64,000 nucleotides of DNA, taken from assembly GCA_016744295.1 (NCBI GenBank), contig JADGEQ010000025.1, positions 1 through 64,000 on the forward strand, written 5' to 3'. The DNA comes from Desulfobacteraceae bacterium. GTDB lineage: Bacteria; Desulfobacterota; Desulfobacteria; Desulfobacterales; Desulfobacteraceae. How positions within the stretch are numbered: position 1 is the first letter of the stretch; every line of letters begins with the position of its first letter. Shown in pieces: positions 38,001-45,897 of this stretch. Both the position numbers and the translations under genes were made by a program. A model generated the notes under the pieces. That model searched no databases and had not been told where the DNA came from. It saw only the letters and a list, made by a program, of their open reading frames with translations.

Positions 38001-39277
38001 TGGAAGTGGAAGTGACCGGGACAGCCAATTGCATTGATGATACCTACGAATTTACAGTGATCTCCGGGGGCAGTGTACCGGACAACGGGGAGCCCGTGGT
38101 GATCGAGTGGTCTTCGGGTACCGCTTCCGGCACCGTGGAAGTGGCGGGCAGCGACGCTGGCGATGTCCCTGTCTCGGTGGTAGTGGACGGTATGACCCTC
38201 CAGTTTAACAGCGGCACCCTGGTGGAAGGCGACGTATTCTACGTGACCACGGACACCACGGGTGAGCCCCTTAACACGGATGATAACGGGGTCGGGGCTG
38301 TTGACACCCTTTCGGACTGGCACTGGACCATCAACTCCTTTGCCGATGAATTTAATAGAAGCGCAGGAGGGGTGACCGCAACGGTGTCCGATGACAACAC
38401 CCTGGTTTTTGATACCAACAAAGACTATTGTGCCGTTGACAACATCCGCTTCAGCGATGCCGATGGCATTAGTGAGACAAATACAAGTATCACTGTTCTG
38501 AACTATACGGCCCTGGAAACAGCAGCCGAGGAGTTGCAATTGGTCCGGACGGACGGCATCTGGACAATTGCAAATGATCCCACCGGCGGCTCCATGCAGA
38601 TCATACCCCAAGGCGGCGATGATGACGGGTTCATGGTGGACCTGGACGGGGACGGACTGGGAGATATCCAGATCCACTTTGACCAGGCCGTATCCGGGGA
38701 CGGGGCCATCCAGATGGATCTGGCACCGACGGATTCGTCTGATTATAGTTTTGTCTTTGCAGGAGATGAGGATGGAGACAGCGGCCTTGCGGCAGCCCTG
38801 GGACTCAATACCTATTTTACCGGGGTTGATGCCGGAACCATCGGGGTGAACCAGGTTCTGGCCGACGGTGATTACCTTGCATCGGGCATGGTGGATTCCG
38901 CCACAGGAGAGCTGGCTTCCGGAGACAGCACCAATGCCATGGCCATGGCCGATACCCGATATGAGAAGCTTTCCTTGAAAAATTGGAACTATACCCGGGG
39001 AGAGGCACCCACAGCAAGCCTTTCGGAAACCTGTCTGGATGATTACGAGGCCACCCTGATTTCCGCCATTGGGTATACCTCATCAAGTGTTCAGACTTCC
39101 CTGGATTACTCGGAACTCATGGTGTACCAGCTCACCAAACAGCGGGATTCGTTTTCTGCTGTTTCCCTGGATGAGGAGATGATCAAGCTTACGGCCCAGC
39201 AGGCGGCATACGCAGCAGCAGCAAAGCTGCTGACCGTTGTGGACGAAATGTTTCAAACCCTTCTGGCCGTACGCTGA
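35087..39277 (+). CDS. flgK: Hook-filament junction protein FlgK (giant)
   Basis: A 1396-aa hook-associated protein 1, about twice to three times the usual 450-680 aa. The N-terminus SSILNTAGAALKTYQSALSV with GQNIANADNPLYS, the D1 region (LLDNYWSAWESLGNTPAV and DLNDRRNALVDDLG) and the C-terminal QAAYAAAAKLLTVVDEMFQT are diagnostic. Between about residues 350 and 1290 lie many beta-rich modules, including hook-IN-like units and one copy of the DLDGDGLGDI module (38555-38735) shared with FlgL and FlgE. I chose ATG 35087, which overlaps the flgN stop; the frame opens at 35048 but the family start is the internal Met. Confidence 0.93.
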   Translation: MSLSSILNTAGAALKTYQSALSVTGQNIANADNPLYSIQNAEYTTTTPVSTDGQIYGTGVTVASITQEINQLLENQLTTQMSVQAALEEKLVYMSQVEDLFAEGTDDSLNTLLDNYWSAWESLGNTPAVDTEQEQVYETGLALAHRLNAIDSTLKGLLSDLDQEIAGGVGDINALTTEIAALNKSILSTESSGANANDLNDRRNALVDDLGALIDIDITIKKDGSYLITTTGGLPLVEDQISHSLKVADDRVCWCGNSGNDYDITDDISGGAMGGWLIMRDEVIPEISAELDELTTAVIWTMNYQHSQGAGQTYFQGPLEGTYATDGSGTLASLFYASNIDYSKDFSMVIQDDSSASSRFQTVLVNMGISRAQITDIQGSGQADATYELTVVDEGVLGEQTVVQSGGDALGGISSSASGSVSDALDAALGEQTLTITTPDGTQQLLISDSGSGAARSAADIAAELSSIDGITAHASATEAQFSLGGITQAQNGDIVKFTLYVDGQEEAVSFTVDGSQGSLEEQFETALASAAQEINQAQQNTDLMVDGTTLQSASGVTIGIQDFEVIDNAGVALGNFQNFDTGDSLTLTLATDASPPDAMTVTIDLMDVDTSDSALVAQAFYDAINDQLSMPFTAEMDEATGQLILRTTDGTGISISGVGDTGNDASVAVTVLGGSTSSGDGQLDFDNLDIEGATANTTTDDFLVFALPGCKDSAIRSAATNVGEAGGTYDTAAVLTGSVTILMGPDLKITSDDTTSTGLFGTTGTAGDGNSMITLGGTGGYTNFDDGDNISFEVDGYAVSYTITDPGTGLTDAEQAQQLYAALTAALPPEGYQVIQNGTSISIVRTAEGDDPLTVSEFTDNTGQNATLAVSTGTGTGAEAPENELLVSGDDLNNSATAQTWGNPAVVYWEIFDSNGEPTGESGYVEIDEPGTVEITDNNGTALTFEVSQGSLVAGNTLRINTDDQGIPDPLEVEVTGTANCIDDTYEFTVISGGSVPDNGEPVVIEWSSGTASGTVEVAGSDAGDVPVSVVVDGMTLQFNSGTLVEGDVFYVTTDTTGEPLNTDDNGVGAVDTLSDWHWTINSFADEFNRSAGGVTATVSDDNTLVFDTNKDYCAVDNIRFSDADGISETNTSITVLNYTALETAAEELQLVRTDGIWTIANDPTGGSMQIIPQGGDDDGFMVDLDGDGLGDIQIHFDQAVSGDGAIQMDLAPTDSSDYSFVFAGDEDGDSGLAAALGLNTYFTGVDAGTIGVNQVLADGDYLASGMVDSATGELASGDSTNAMAMADTRYEKLSLKNWNYTRGEAPTASLSETCLDDYEATLISAIGYTSSSVQTSLDYSELMVYQLTKQRDSFSAVSLDEEMIKLTAQQAAYAAAAKLLTVVDEMFQTLLAVR

Positions 39278-39352
39278 TCCAGGGTCAGATTTTTTGAGTT
39301 AGGGATACCCATAACCAAACCGACGTCTGCAGATGAAATGAGGAGATTATCC

Positions 39353-41311
39353 ATGAGAGTCCCGACCATCACCATATACAAACAAGCCACCTATCAGCTG
39401 AACCAGCTGAGCACAAGTGTAAACAAGGCCAATGAGGTGATCGGCAACACCGGCCAGATGAACGCTGCCTCGGATGACCCATCCGGCATGGCCCAGGTGC
39501 TGGACATCAATTCCACCATCTCTTGCCTGGATCAGTACCAGACCAATATTAACCAGGGCCAGGCCACACTGACGGCCGCCGAGACCGCCCTTGACGCCAT
39601 GGCAGACCAGTTATTGGAACTCAACCTTTTATGTTCCAAGCTGGCCAATGCATCGGCCAGCTCCCAGGAAAGGACCGATGCAGCCGACAGCATGCAGATT
39701 TACCTGGATCAGCTGATAGATCTTGCCAATACCGAGGCCTATGGCGGCTATGTTTTTGCAGGTGACCAGAATCAGGTGGCCCCGTTTACCTATGATGATC
39801 CTGATAATTCCACCCGTGTGACCTATGGGGGCAGTGATGATCCCACCTGGGTGAAGACAGGTCCGGACGTGGTTTTACCCATTGAATGCTGCGGTTGTGA
39901 TCTGTTTTATGAGGATGAGATCATCGTGGATGAAAGCAATAATACAATTGTTTTCCAAGAAGACCCGGGCACCGGAACGGAAAATATCCTGGTCATTGAG
40001 GCCACCATCCCCAGCGGCTCCTATACCCGGGAAGCGCTGGCGAAGATGGTTGAAAACACGTTGACCCAGGCTTCCCTGGAAAAGGGATATGGTGTGGGCT
40101 ATGAGGTGACCTATGATGGGACAGAAAATACCTTTTCCATGGGTACGAACGGAAAGTTTGACCCGGAAATGGTGACAACTCTGACAGCGGCACACACGGA
40201 CACGGTTTGGATCTCGAACATGAGCGTCAGCGGGGAGTTCCCGGATATGGAGATTGAAATTCTCAACCCCTCTACCCTGACCGAGTATACCCCGGACCCG
40301 GAAGGCACGGCACCTCTGACCCTGACCTATTCGGAAGAAAACAAAACCTGGACGGTTGAGAATGATCCCGGATACGGACTGGCAACCGAGATCGAGGGGG
40401 ATGGGCAGACTCTGGAGCTGGACCTGGACGACGACGGGGTGGCGGACATTCGCCTGGATCTCAACGGCAGTCCCGAAGAAGGGACCCGGGTTGCATTTGA
40501 TATTATCAAAGGGTTTGAAAACAACAGTATCCTGCCGGATCTGGGGGTTGACGATGATGCAATGGCCATTGAACCCGTCCGGAGCAGCGTTGCCGTGGCC
40601 GATACTTTTACAATTGTGCCAGGGGAAAACGACACCATCGATTTTGTCGAGACCCTGATCGGTGAATCCAGCGGGTCCACACAGCTCACAGCCGTTATTA
40701 AACCCGGCGATTACACAGACCCCGAATCCTATGCCATGGCTGTGGAAGATGCACTGGAAACCGCATCTGCCCAAAGTGGCAACCGGGTAAATTACGAAGT
40801 GATTTACAATGCCGACAACCAGAAATTTACCCTCCGGGAGGATACCGGCACGGGCCGTCAGCTTGAATCCTTTGACCTGCTATTTTCAACCGGTACCCAC
40901 AAGGATGCAAGTGCCGCCGCTGACCTGGGTTTTTACACCCAAGATATTCATTCAGGCCCGGTCAAAGGAGAAATTGCCACCTGGAGTATTTTCGACACCA
41001 TTTTTGATCTTGAACAGGCCCTGGCTGCAAATGATGTGGACAGTATTCAGCGAGCCATGATTCGCCTGGAAAACCATTACGAAAGCCTCACCAGCAGCAT
41101 TTCCTCGATGGGGACGGCCTATTCCGGCCTGACAACCGCGGAATCCAGGGCATCCAGTGCCGAAACCACCCTGACCATACAGCTTTCGGATATCCAGGAT
41201 ACAGATACCGTGGAAGCAATAATGAAACTCAATTCTGCCGAGACTGTGTACGAGGCAGCCTTAAGTTCCTGCGCCAGCATTATGGGGTTGAGTCTGGTGA
41301 ATTATATGTAG
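39353..41311 (+). CDS. flgL: Hook-filament junction protein FlgL (enlarged)
   Basis: A 652-aa hook-associated protein 3; typical members have 300-530 aa. The N-terminus RVPTITIYKQATYQLNQLST with the coil ending ASDDPSGMAQVLDI, and the C-terminal SIQRAMIRLENHYESLTSS to YEAALSSCASIMGLSLVNYM, are diagnostic. The middle holds two copies of a module of about 80-100 residues starting at NNTIVFQED (39912-40155) and NDTIDFVET (40610-40865), and one DLDDDGVADIRLDL module (40345-40510). The ATG at 39353 has GAGGAGA 6 bp upstream; the frame extends to 39338 but without a better site. Confidence 0.92.
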   Translation: MRVPTITIYKQATYQLNQLSTSVNKANEVIGNTGQMNAASDDPSGMAQVLDINSTISCLDQYQTNINQGQATLTAAETALDAMADQLLELNLLCSKLANASASSQERTDAADSMQIYLDQLIDLANTEAYGGYVFAGDQNQVAPFTYDDPDNSTRVTYGGSDDPTWVKTGPDVVLPIECCGCDLFYEDEIIVDESNNTIVFQEDPGTGTENILVIEATIPSGSYTREALAKMVENTLTQASLEKGYGVGYEVTYDGTENTFSMGTNGKFDPEMVTTLTAAHTDTVWISNMSVSGEFPDMEIEILNPSTLTEYTPDPEGTAPLTLTYSEENKTWTVENDPGYGLATEIEGDGQTLELDLDDDGVADIRLDLNGSPEEGTRVAFDIIKGFENNSILPDLGVDDDAMAIEPVRSSVAVADTFTIVPGENDTIDFVETLIGESSGSTQLTAVIKPGDYTDPESYAMAVEDALETASAQSGNRVNYEVIYNADNQKFTLREDTGTGRQLESFDLLFSTGTHKDASAAADLGFYTQDIHSGPVKGEIATWSIFDTIFDLEQALAANDVDSIQRAMIRLENHYESLTSSISSMGTAYSGLTTAESRASSAETTLTIQLSDIQDTDTVEAIMKLNSAETVYEAALSSCASIMGLSLVNYM

Positions 41312-41330
41312 TGGGTTATATGCAAAAAAG

Positions 41331-41360
41331 AACCTCCTGTGGCTTTTGCCCCAGGAGGTT
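41331..41360. terminator. Bidirectional terminator between flgL and fliC
   Basis: AACCTCCTGTGG (41331-41342) pairs with CCCCAGGAGGTT (41349-41360) apart from one mismatch. A T-rich stretch follows on minus (TTCTTTTTTGC) and GTCTGTTGTT on plus. The two genes converge here. Confidence 0.75.
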
Positions 41361-41380
41361 GTCTGTTGTTCCTGCTTTAT

Positions 41381-44206
41381 CTACTGGAGCAGGCTCAAGA
41401 CGTTCTGGGAGGAGGCATTGGCCTGGCTCATGGCATAGGAACTTGTTTGCCCAAGGAGTTGAAGTCGTGTGAAATTGGCTGTTTCCTCTGCAAAGTCAAC
41501 GTCCCTGATGGTGGATTCTGCAGACTGGACATTGGTCTTGGTCACGGACAGGTTGGCGATGGTTGAGGTGAGCTGGTTCTGTACCGAACCCAGACTACTG
41601 CGGGTGGCGTCCAGATCCGCCAGTGCCGCGTCGGCAATGTCGATGGCAATCTGGGCATCGGCCTGGGTCATGACACTCAGGTCAGCCAGGGTCAGGCTCT
41701 CCTGGTCGGTCAGGTTCAATTCACCGGCACTTTCGCTGTTAATGATGAGTTCCGAACCTGCGGCAATGGTGCTGCCCGTTGTCAGGGTCATATTTTCTGA
41801 CAGCATCGTGTCCGCATTTACATAAAGATCTTCGGTGAGAACCGTACCCGCAGTCACCTCAACTTCACTGCCGCCGCCAGTGCTGAGTTCCGTATTCAGG
41901 GTCATGTCCTGACTGACGGTGGTGCCTGCCTTAAGCAGTGTATCCTGGGCCAGGGTGCTGCCGGCCTCCAGGGACATGGCGCTTTCCAGTTCCGCAACCT
42001 CACCAACGGTAATGGCTTCTTTCACCACAGAGCCTTCCGCCAGAACGGAACCACTCCCAAGGGTAGATCCGGATGTCATTTTTGTTTCAGCATAGGTGTT
42101 AAGGTTTCCGTTATCGCCGGTGACCGTGGTCGCATCACCAAGGGTAGAACCGGCCATGAGGACAGATCCGCCGGCAAGGTCCGATCCTATCCCAAGGGTC
42201 ATGGCCTCGGTCATTGTGGCATCATCCAGGGTGACAATGTCGTAGTCTGTTACTGCAATGTTCTGTCCTCCCAAGTCACTTCCTTTGGCGATGATAGATC
42301 CTTCGAGAAGGGTGGCGCCATTGGCTGTGGTGGTAAGATCATTTGTAATGGTCTGGGTTCCCTTGAGGATGTATTCGGTATCTCCGTCAATGGTATCTCC
42401 GTCCCTAAGGGTGCCGTTGGTGGTCACCAGGGTGGGGCCGCTGTATGTGCCGTCGGCGATTTCCACGGTGGAACCGTCCGCCAGGGTGCTCCCGGCCACC
42501 AGCGTGACTGCGTTGTTGGTGAGGTCGGCACCAGCGCCCGCCGTAACCAGGGCATCGGAACCAGTGACACCCGTCAGAGCGGCAGAAGGATCCGATGTAT
42601 CGTCCCAGGTCACCCCGATTTCTATATCCGCCCCCATGACACTGCCCTGGGCCAGGGTAGAGCCGGCGGCAATGGCAGAATCGTCGGACAGGGTGATGTC
42701 CTCGGTGATGGTCAGATCACTGGTGAGGGTGACATCCGTGGTCAGGGTTGTGCCTGCCGTATAGGTGGTGGTGCCATCCGTAAAGGTCGAGGTGATCGTA
42801 GTGCCCGCCCCCAGGATCGATCCGGCCCCCAGGATCGAGCCGGTGGTTACCAGCATCTCCTGATTCAAGGCTGTGGTATCCGGACCGGCAGCGGCTGTGT
42901 TACCGCCTACCTGAACGGAGCCGCCCAGCACTGTCCCCTGGGCCAGTTTAGAGCCGGCCCCCAGGGTGGAACCCTGGACCAACTCATATTCGGACAGGCT
43001 ATCTTCGACGGTAACATTCACCACAGCATCCCCGCCCACCACTGTGCCGAGGGCCAGTATTGACCCTGTTTCAATGGTAGAGCCGGCTGCCAGGTTGCTG
43101 TCGCCAATGGTTTCCAGGTCAGCGCTCAGGGTGATGGCATCTCCGGTACCGCCGCTGCTGGTGCCTTCGATGTTGAACTGACTTGATCCTGACTGGGTCA
43201 GGCTGATATACCCGATGGTGGACAGGTCGCCTGCCGACTGGCTGCCGAAAACTTCCCCGGTATCACCGGATACTGCGATGGCCCGTCCGTCACTGGAGGT
43301 CAGGGTCAGGGTGCCATTGGTATCCCGGCTGGCCGTCACACCGGTTTCGGTAGTCTGGTCATTGATGGCCGTGACCAGGGCGGAATCAGAATCACCATTG
43401 CTCACATTAATAGCGCCGATTTTTACGCCGTTGATGGAAAAATCCGATCCGGTGGCCCCTTCCTGTATGGGCGCATCTGTGGTGCTTTGAACTACAGCCA
43501 GGGCGCTGATACCGGTGAGATAGGTCTGGGTGTTGATCTCATCGGCCAGGGCACCCATCCCGTTCTCCGCCGAGTTGTTCTGAAGAATCTCGACGCTTTC
43601 TAACTCGACCGCTTCTCCTGTAATGGACGAGGTGATCGTGAGCTGAACCTCGCCGCCCTCTTCGTTGTCCAGCGCCAGATTGGCAGTGGAGATGTGGCCG
43701 GTATTGGTCGACTCTGTCGAAGCGATATCTATGGTGGCGGTTTGATTGGCAGAGGACCCCACCTGCAATTGCTTGTTGGAAAATTCGCCATTGAGCAATT
43801 GCTGGCCGTTATAGGATGTTGTCTCTGCAATGGTGTCCAGTTCCTCCATCAGCTTGTCTATATCCGCCTGAATCGCTGCCCTGGTATCTGCGGTCTGGCC
43901 GTCGGATGCTGCCTGTATTGCCTTTGTCTTGATGGTATTGACAATATTGATGGACTCTTCCAGGGCACCGTCAGCAATCTGAACAATGGACACCCCTTCG
44001 TTGGCATTCTGTATACCCTGTCCGATTCCCAGGTGCTGGGACCTAAGGGAATCCGCAATGGTCATACCCGAGGCATCGTCCGCGGCCCTGTTAATTCTAA
44101 GTCCTGTGGACAGTCTTTCCAGGGATGTGCTCATTGCATTGTCGTTTGAGAGCATGTTTCGATGAGCGGTCAGTGAAGCAACGTTGGTATTAAGTGTTAA
44201 ACTCAT
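41381..44206 (-). CDS. fliC: Giant flagellin with hexad-repeat insert
   Basis: A 941-aa flagellin; common lengths are 270-500. D0/D1 at the N-terminus (1-165: SLTLNTNVASLTAHRNM, RLSTGLRINRAADDASG) and C-terminus (825-941: ESTIRDVDFAEETANFTR to NVLSLLQ) are canonical. Residues about 255-315 contain a flagellin-IN motif (SINGVKIGAINV, then GTLTLTSSDGRAIAVSG). Residues about 370-825 form an unusual insert made of clusters of hexads G-[ST]-x-[LIV]-x-x, for example GSTLGAGSKLAQGTVLGG (412-429), GSILGAGSILGAGTT and GSTLGSGSVLAEGSV. No cysteine is seen. CGGAGG lies upstream of the ATG, and a sigma-28-type promoter starts about 137 bp upstream. It would make a thick, surface-decorated filament. Confidence 0.93.
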   Translation of the reverse strand: MSLTLNTNVASLTAHRNMLSNDNAMSTSLERLSTGLRINRAADDASGMTIADSLRSQHLGIGQGIQNANEGVSIVQIADGALEESINIVNTIKTKAIQAASDGQTADTRAAIQADIDKLMEELDTIAETTSYNGQQLLNGEFSNKQLQVGSSANQTATIDIASTESTNTGHISTANLALDNEEGGEVQLTITSSITGEAVELESVEILQNNSAENGMGALADEINTQTYLTGISALAVVQSTTDAPIQEGATGSDFSINGVKIGAINVSNGDSDSALVTAINDQTTETGVTASRDTNGTLTLTSSDGRAIAVSGDTGEVFGSQSAGDLSTIGYISLTQSGSSQFNIEGTSSGGTGDAITLSADLETIGDSNLAAGSTIETGSILALGTVVGGDAVVNVTVEDSLSEYELVQGSTLGAGSKLAQGTVLGGSVQVGGNTAAAGPDTTALNQEMLVTTGSILGAGSILGAGTTITSTFTDGTTTYTAGTTLTTDVTLTSDLTITEDITLSDDSAIAAGSTLAQGSVMGADIEIGVTWDDTSDPSAALTGVTGSDALVTAGAGADLTNNAVTLVAGSTLADGSTVEIADGTYSGPTLVTTNGTLRDGDTIDGDTEYILKGTQTITNDLTTTANGATLLEGSIIAKGSDLGGQNIAVTDYDIVTLDDATMTEAMTLGIGSDLAGGSVLMAGSTLGDATTVTGDNGNLNTYAETKMTSGSTLGSGSVLAEGSVVKEAITVGEVAELESAMSLEAGSTLAQDTLLKAGTTVSQDMTLNTELSTGGGSEVEVTAGTVLTEDLYVNADTMLSENMTLTTGSTIAAGSELIINSESAGELNLTDQESLTLADLSVMTQADAQIAIDIADAALADLDATRSSLGSVQNQLTSTIANLSVTKTNVQSAESTIRDVDFAEETANFTRLQLLGQTSSYAMSQANASSQNVLSLLQ

Positions 44207-44342
44207 GTTTTTTTCCTCCGTGAAATTGGATCGAGTGGTGAAGACATCATTGTCGTTTCACCTGTTATTACACTCGATAGGTTCTTAGTGTACATTGGTT
44301 TGGCGGTAGCTACCCGCACGGATCAATCCGTTCTTGAACCTG

Positions 44343-44370
44343 GTATCGTGAGTGTTCAAGTGTTTCTTTA
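44343..44370 (-). promoter_or_regulatory. Sigma-28 (FliA)-type promoter of fliC
   Basis: On minus, TAAAG (44370-44366), 15 bp, then CACGATAC (44350-44343), which keeps CGATA of the GCCGATAA consensus. It has the same spacing as the fliD promoter. The resulting 5' leader would be about 130 nt. Confidence 0.55.
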
Positions 44371-44541
44371 GCTGGTAAAGTTAGTCAAAAAAGTGAAGAG
44401 ATATAAGTCTCAATCAATTGGTTCGCAGAGGTTTTAACCTGCTATTGGCTTTGTTGTTTTTTTCTAGGAAACAATCCATTGAGATTTTACAAAAATAAAA
44501 TATTGATTTTTGTGTCTTTTTTTCAGGATGCTTTCCACTAT

Positions 44542-44569
44542 CCCCCCCCCCCTTTTTTTTGGGGGGGGG
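44542..44569. repeat. C11-T8-G9 homopolymer tract
   Basis: Eleven C, eight T and nine G follow one another, so the strand can fold into a 9-bp all-GC stem with a T8 loop. It lies in the 483-bp gap between the flagellin gene and the IS481-like gene, about 170 bp upstream of the fliC promoter. Such tracts slip during replication. A second hairpin (44630-44654) lies just after the IS481-like gene. Confidence 0.8.
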
Positions 44570-44689
44570 CATGAATATGCCGGGACCCGGCAGCCAGGGT
44601 AAAAATAATGGATGGTTAGCCTCCTGGCGCCGGGAAACACTGGTGTTCTCCCGGTAAGCTCTGGATAGGGAAGAGGAAGGCGGGCAGGC

Positions 44690-45619
44690 CTATACCCTTA
44701 CTTCTGGCTTTTGCCTGAAACTGTTGGGGAAATGGGTATGATGGCTCTTCAGGGCCTGGTGGGGGGTTTGCTGTTTTAACGCGCCGAGGGTGAACAGAGC
44801 ATTATACTGATCGATCTGCCCGGCAAACTCAACATTGGAAGACCAGGGAAAATTCCAGGAGATCCGGGTCTCACTGTTATTGAGGGAGATGCAGGTTTCT
44901 TTAAGTTTTTGAATGGTTTTGGGGTACTGGTCCTCGAGATGATGGGCGATAATCTTGTCTGACCGGCACTGGCTCTCCACCATCATGTTCTGGTGAGGGC
45001 ACTGCTCGGTGTCTAGGCCAGGGGTCAGTACAACGGGATCCTGGTAGATGACGCCCAGAATCTTTAAGGGAAACTTGCGGATATGCCGGGACAAAAATTC
45101 CGAACCGGAAAGGGATAGTTCTGCATTGAAAACCCTGAAGGAGCAGTCCAGAAGGGTATGTAGACAGAGCGGGCCAACTGGACCGAAAAATCCGGGAATC
45201 TGGAAACAGGTATAATAAAAATAGGTGCCAGTGTAGTCCTTGATATCATAGGGAACTGCATGACACAGGGGGGGCAGTCTTGAGATCTCATACCGCTTCA
45301 GGCAGCGGTTCAGGCTGGCTCTGGAACAATCAATGCCGAGAAAGGATTCAATGATTTTATGGAGGTCGTCCAGCCCGGCCCGGGTGGCCAGACGGCATAG
45401 AACAATCTTAACTTCATCCATGGGGGAAAGCGCTTTGTTGAGGTGGTTGGGGGCATGGGAGCGGTCAAATACATTGGACCGCTTCCGCCAACGCCGCACC
45501 GTGGTCTTGCTGACCCCTATTTTTTCTGCCAGCTGGGCCACACTGATGTTGGGGTTGTTCTGAATAAATGCTCGGTGTGCAGGTGTGGTGGTGGCGTTCT
45601 TATGAAGGTGAATTTTCAT
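44690..45619 (-). CDS. Degenerate IS481-like transposase-derived HTH protein
   Basis: A 309-aa protein. The N-terminus (KIHLHKNATTTPAHRAF, then VAQLAEKIGVSKTTVRRWRKR, about 27-47) is the HTH of IS481-family transposases, and ASLNRCLKRYEISRL corresponds to the second HTH. The catalytic half is only faintly recognisable: DIKDYTGTYFYY, LLDCSFRVFNAEL and QYNALFTLGALKQQTPHQAL follow the family layout, but the T-D-N-G and K-V-E-R-F motifs with the second Asp and the Glu are gone. The reading frame is nevertheless intact, so it may be a retained DNA-binding protein instead of an active transposase. No terminal inverted repeats are evident. It lies between fliC and a sigma-factor operon. Confidence 0.6.
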   Translation of the reverse strand: MKIHLHKNATTTPAHRAFIQNNPNISVAQLAEKIGVSKTTVRRWRKRSNVFDRSHAPNHLNKALSPMDEVKIVLCRLATRAGLDDLHKIIESFLGIDCSRASLNRCLKRYEISRLPPLCHAVPYDIKDYTGTYFYYTCFQIPGFFGPVGPLCLHTLLDCSFRVFNAELSLSGSEFLSRHIRKFPLKILGVIYQDPVVLTPGLDTEQCPHQNMMVESQCRSDKIIAHHLEDQYPKTIQKLKETCISLNNSETRISWNFPWSSNVEFAGQIDQYNALFTLGALKQQTPHQALKSHHTHFPNSFRQKPEVRV

Positions 45620-45746
45620 TTTGTTACCCTTTTAGCTAAAGTTCTTTTTTATACTATCCGATGAGCTATTTCTATCTAAGAGCAGAATGCGTGCCCACTA
45701 TGTATGTTCTTTAATTTTAAGTGGTTAGGTACAAACAAGCCTGGAA

Positions 45747-45787
45747 TTTACCCCATGGGGGATTCATGCTTTACGCCATGGGGTAAA
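45747..45787. promoter_or_regulatory. 12-bp inverted repeat between divergent genes
   Basis: TTTACCCCATGG (45747-45758) and CCATGGGGTAAA (45776-45787) are perfect complements 17 bp apart. They lie between the IS481-like gene (minus) and the anti-sigma gene (plus), 110 bp upstream of the latter. There is no T-run, so an operator is more likely than a terminator. Confidence 0.5.
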
Positions 45788-45897
45788 TCAGACAAAATTT
45801 TATCAAATGGTGTAAAATATGGACGATGGCAAAAAAAATGCGCTGGATTATTACGGCTCGTTCGTTGATATAAATGAATACTTCAAGGAGGTACGGT

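Noticed and set aside
37355-38677. 440-codon minus-strand ORF inside flgK
   Set aside because: It is opposite a canonical FlgK frame and rich in codon-shadow residues; no domain is seen.
39875-40774. 299-codon minus-strand ORF inside flgL
   Set aside because: Shadow of the FlgL frame with no ribosome site or recognisable motif.
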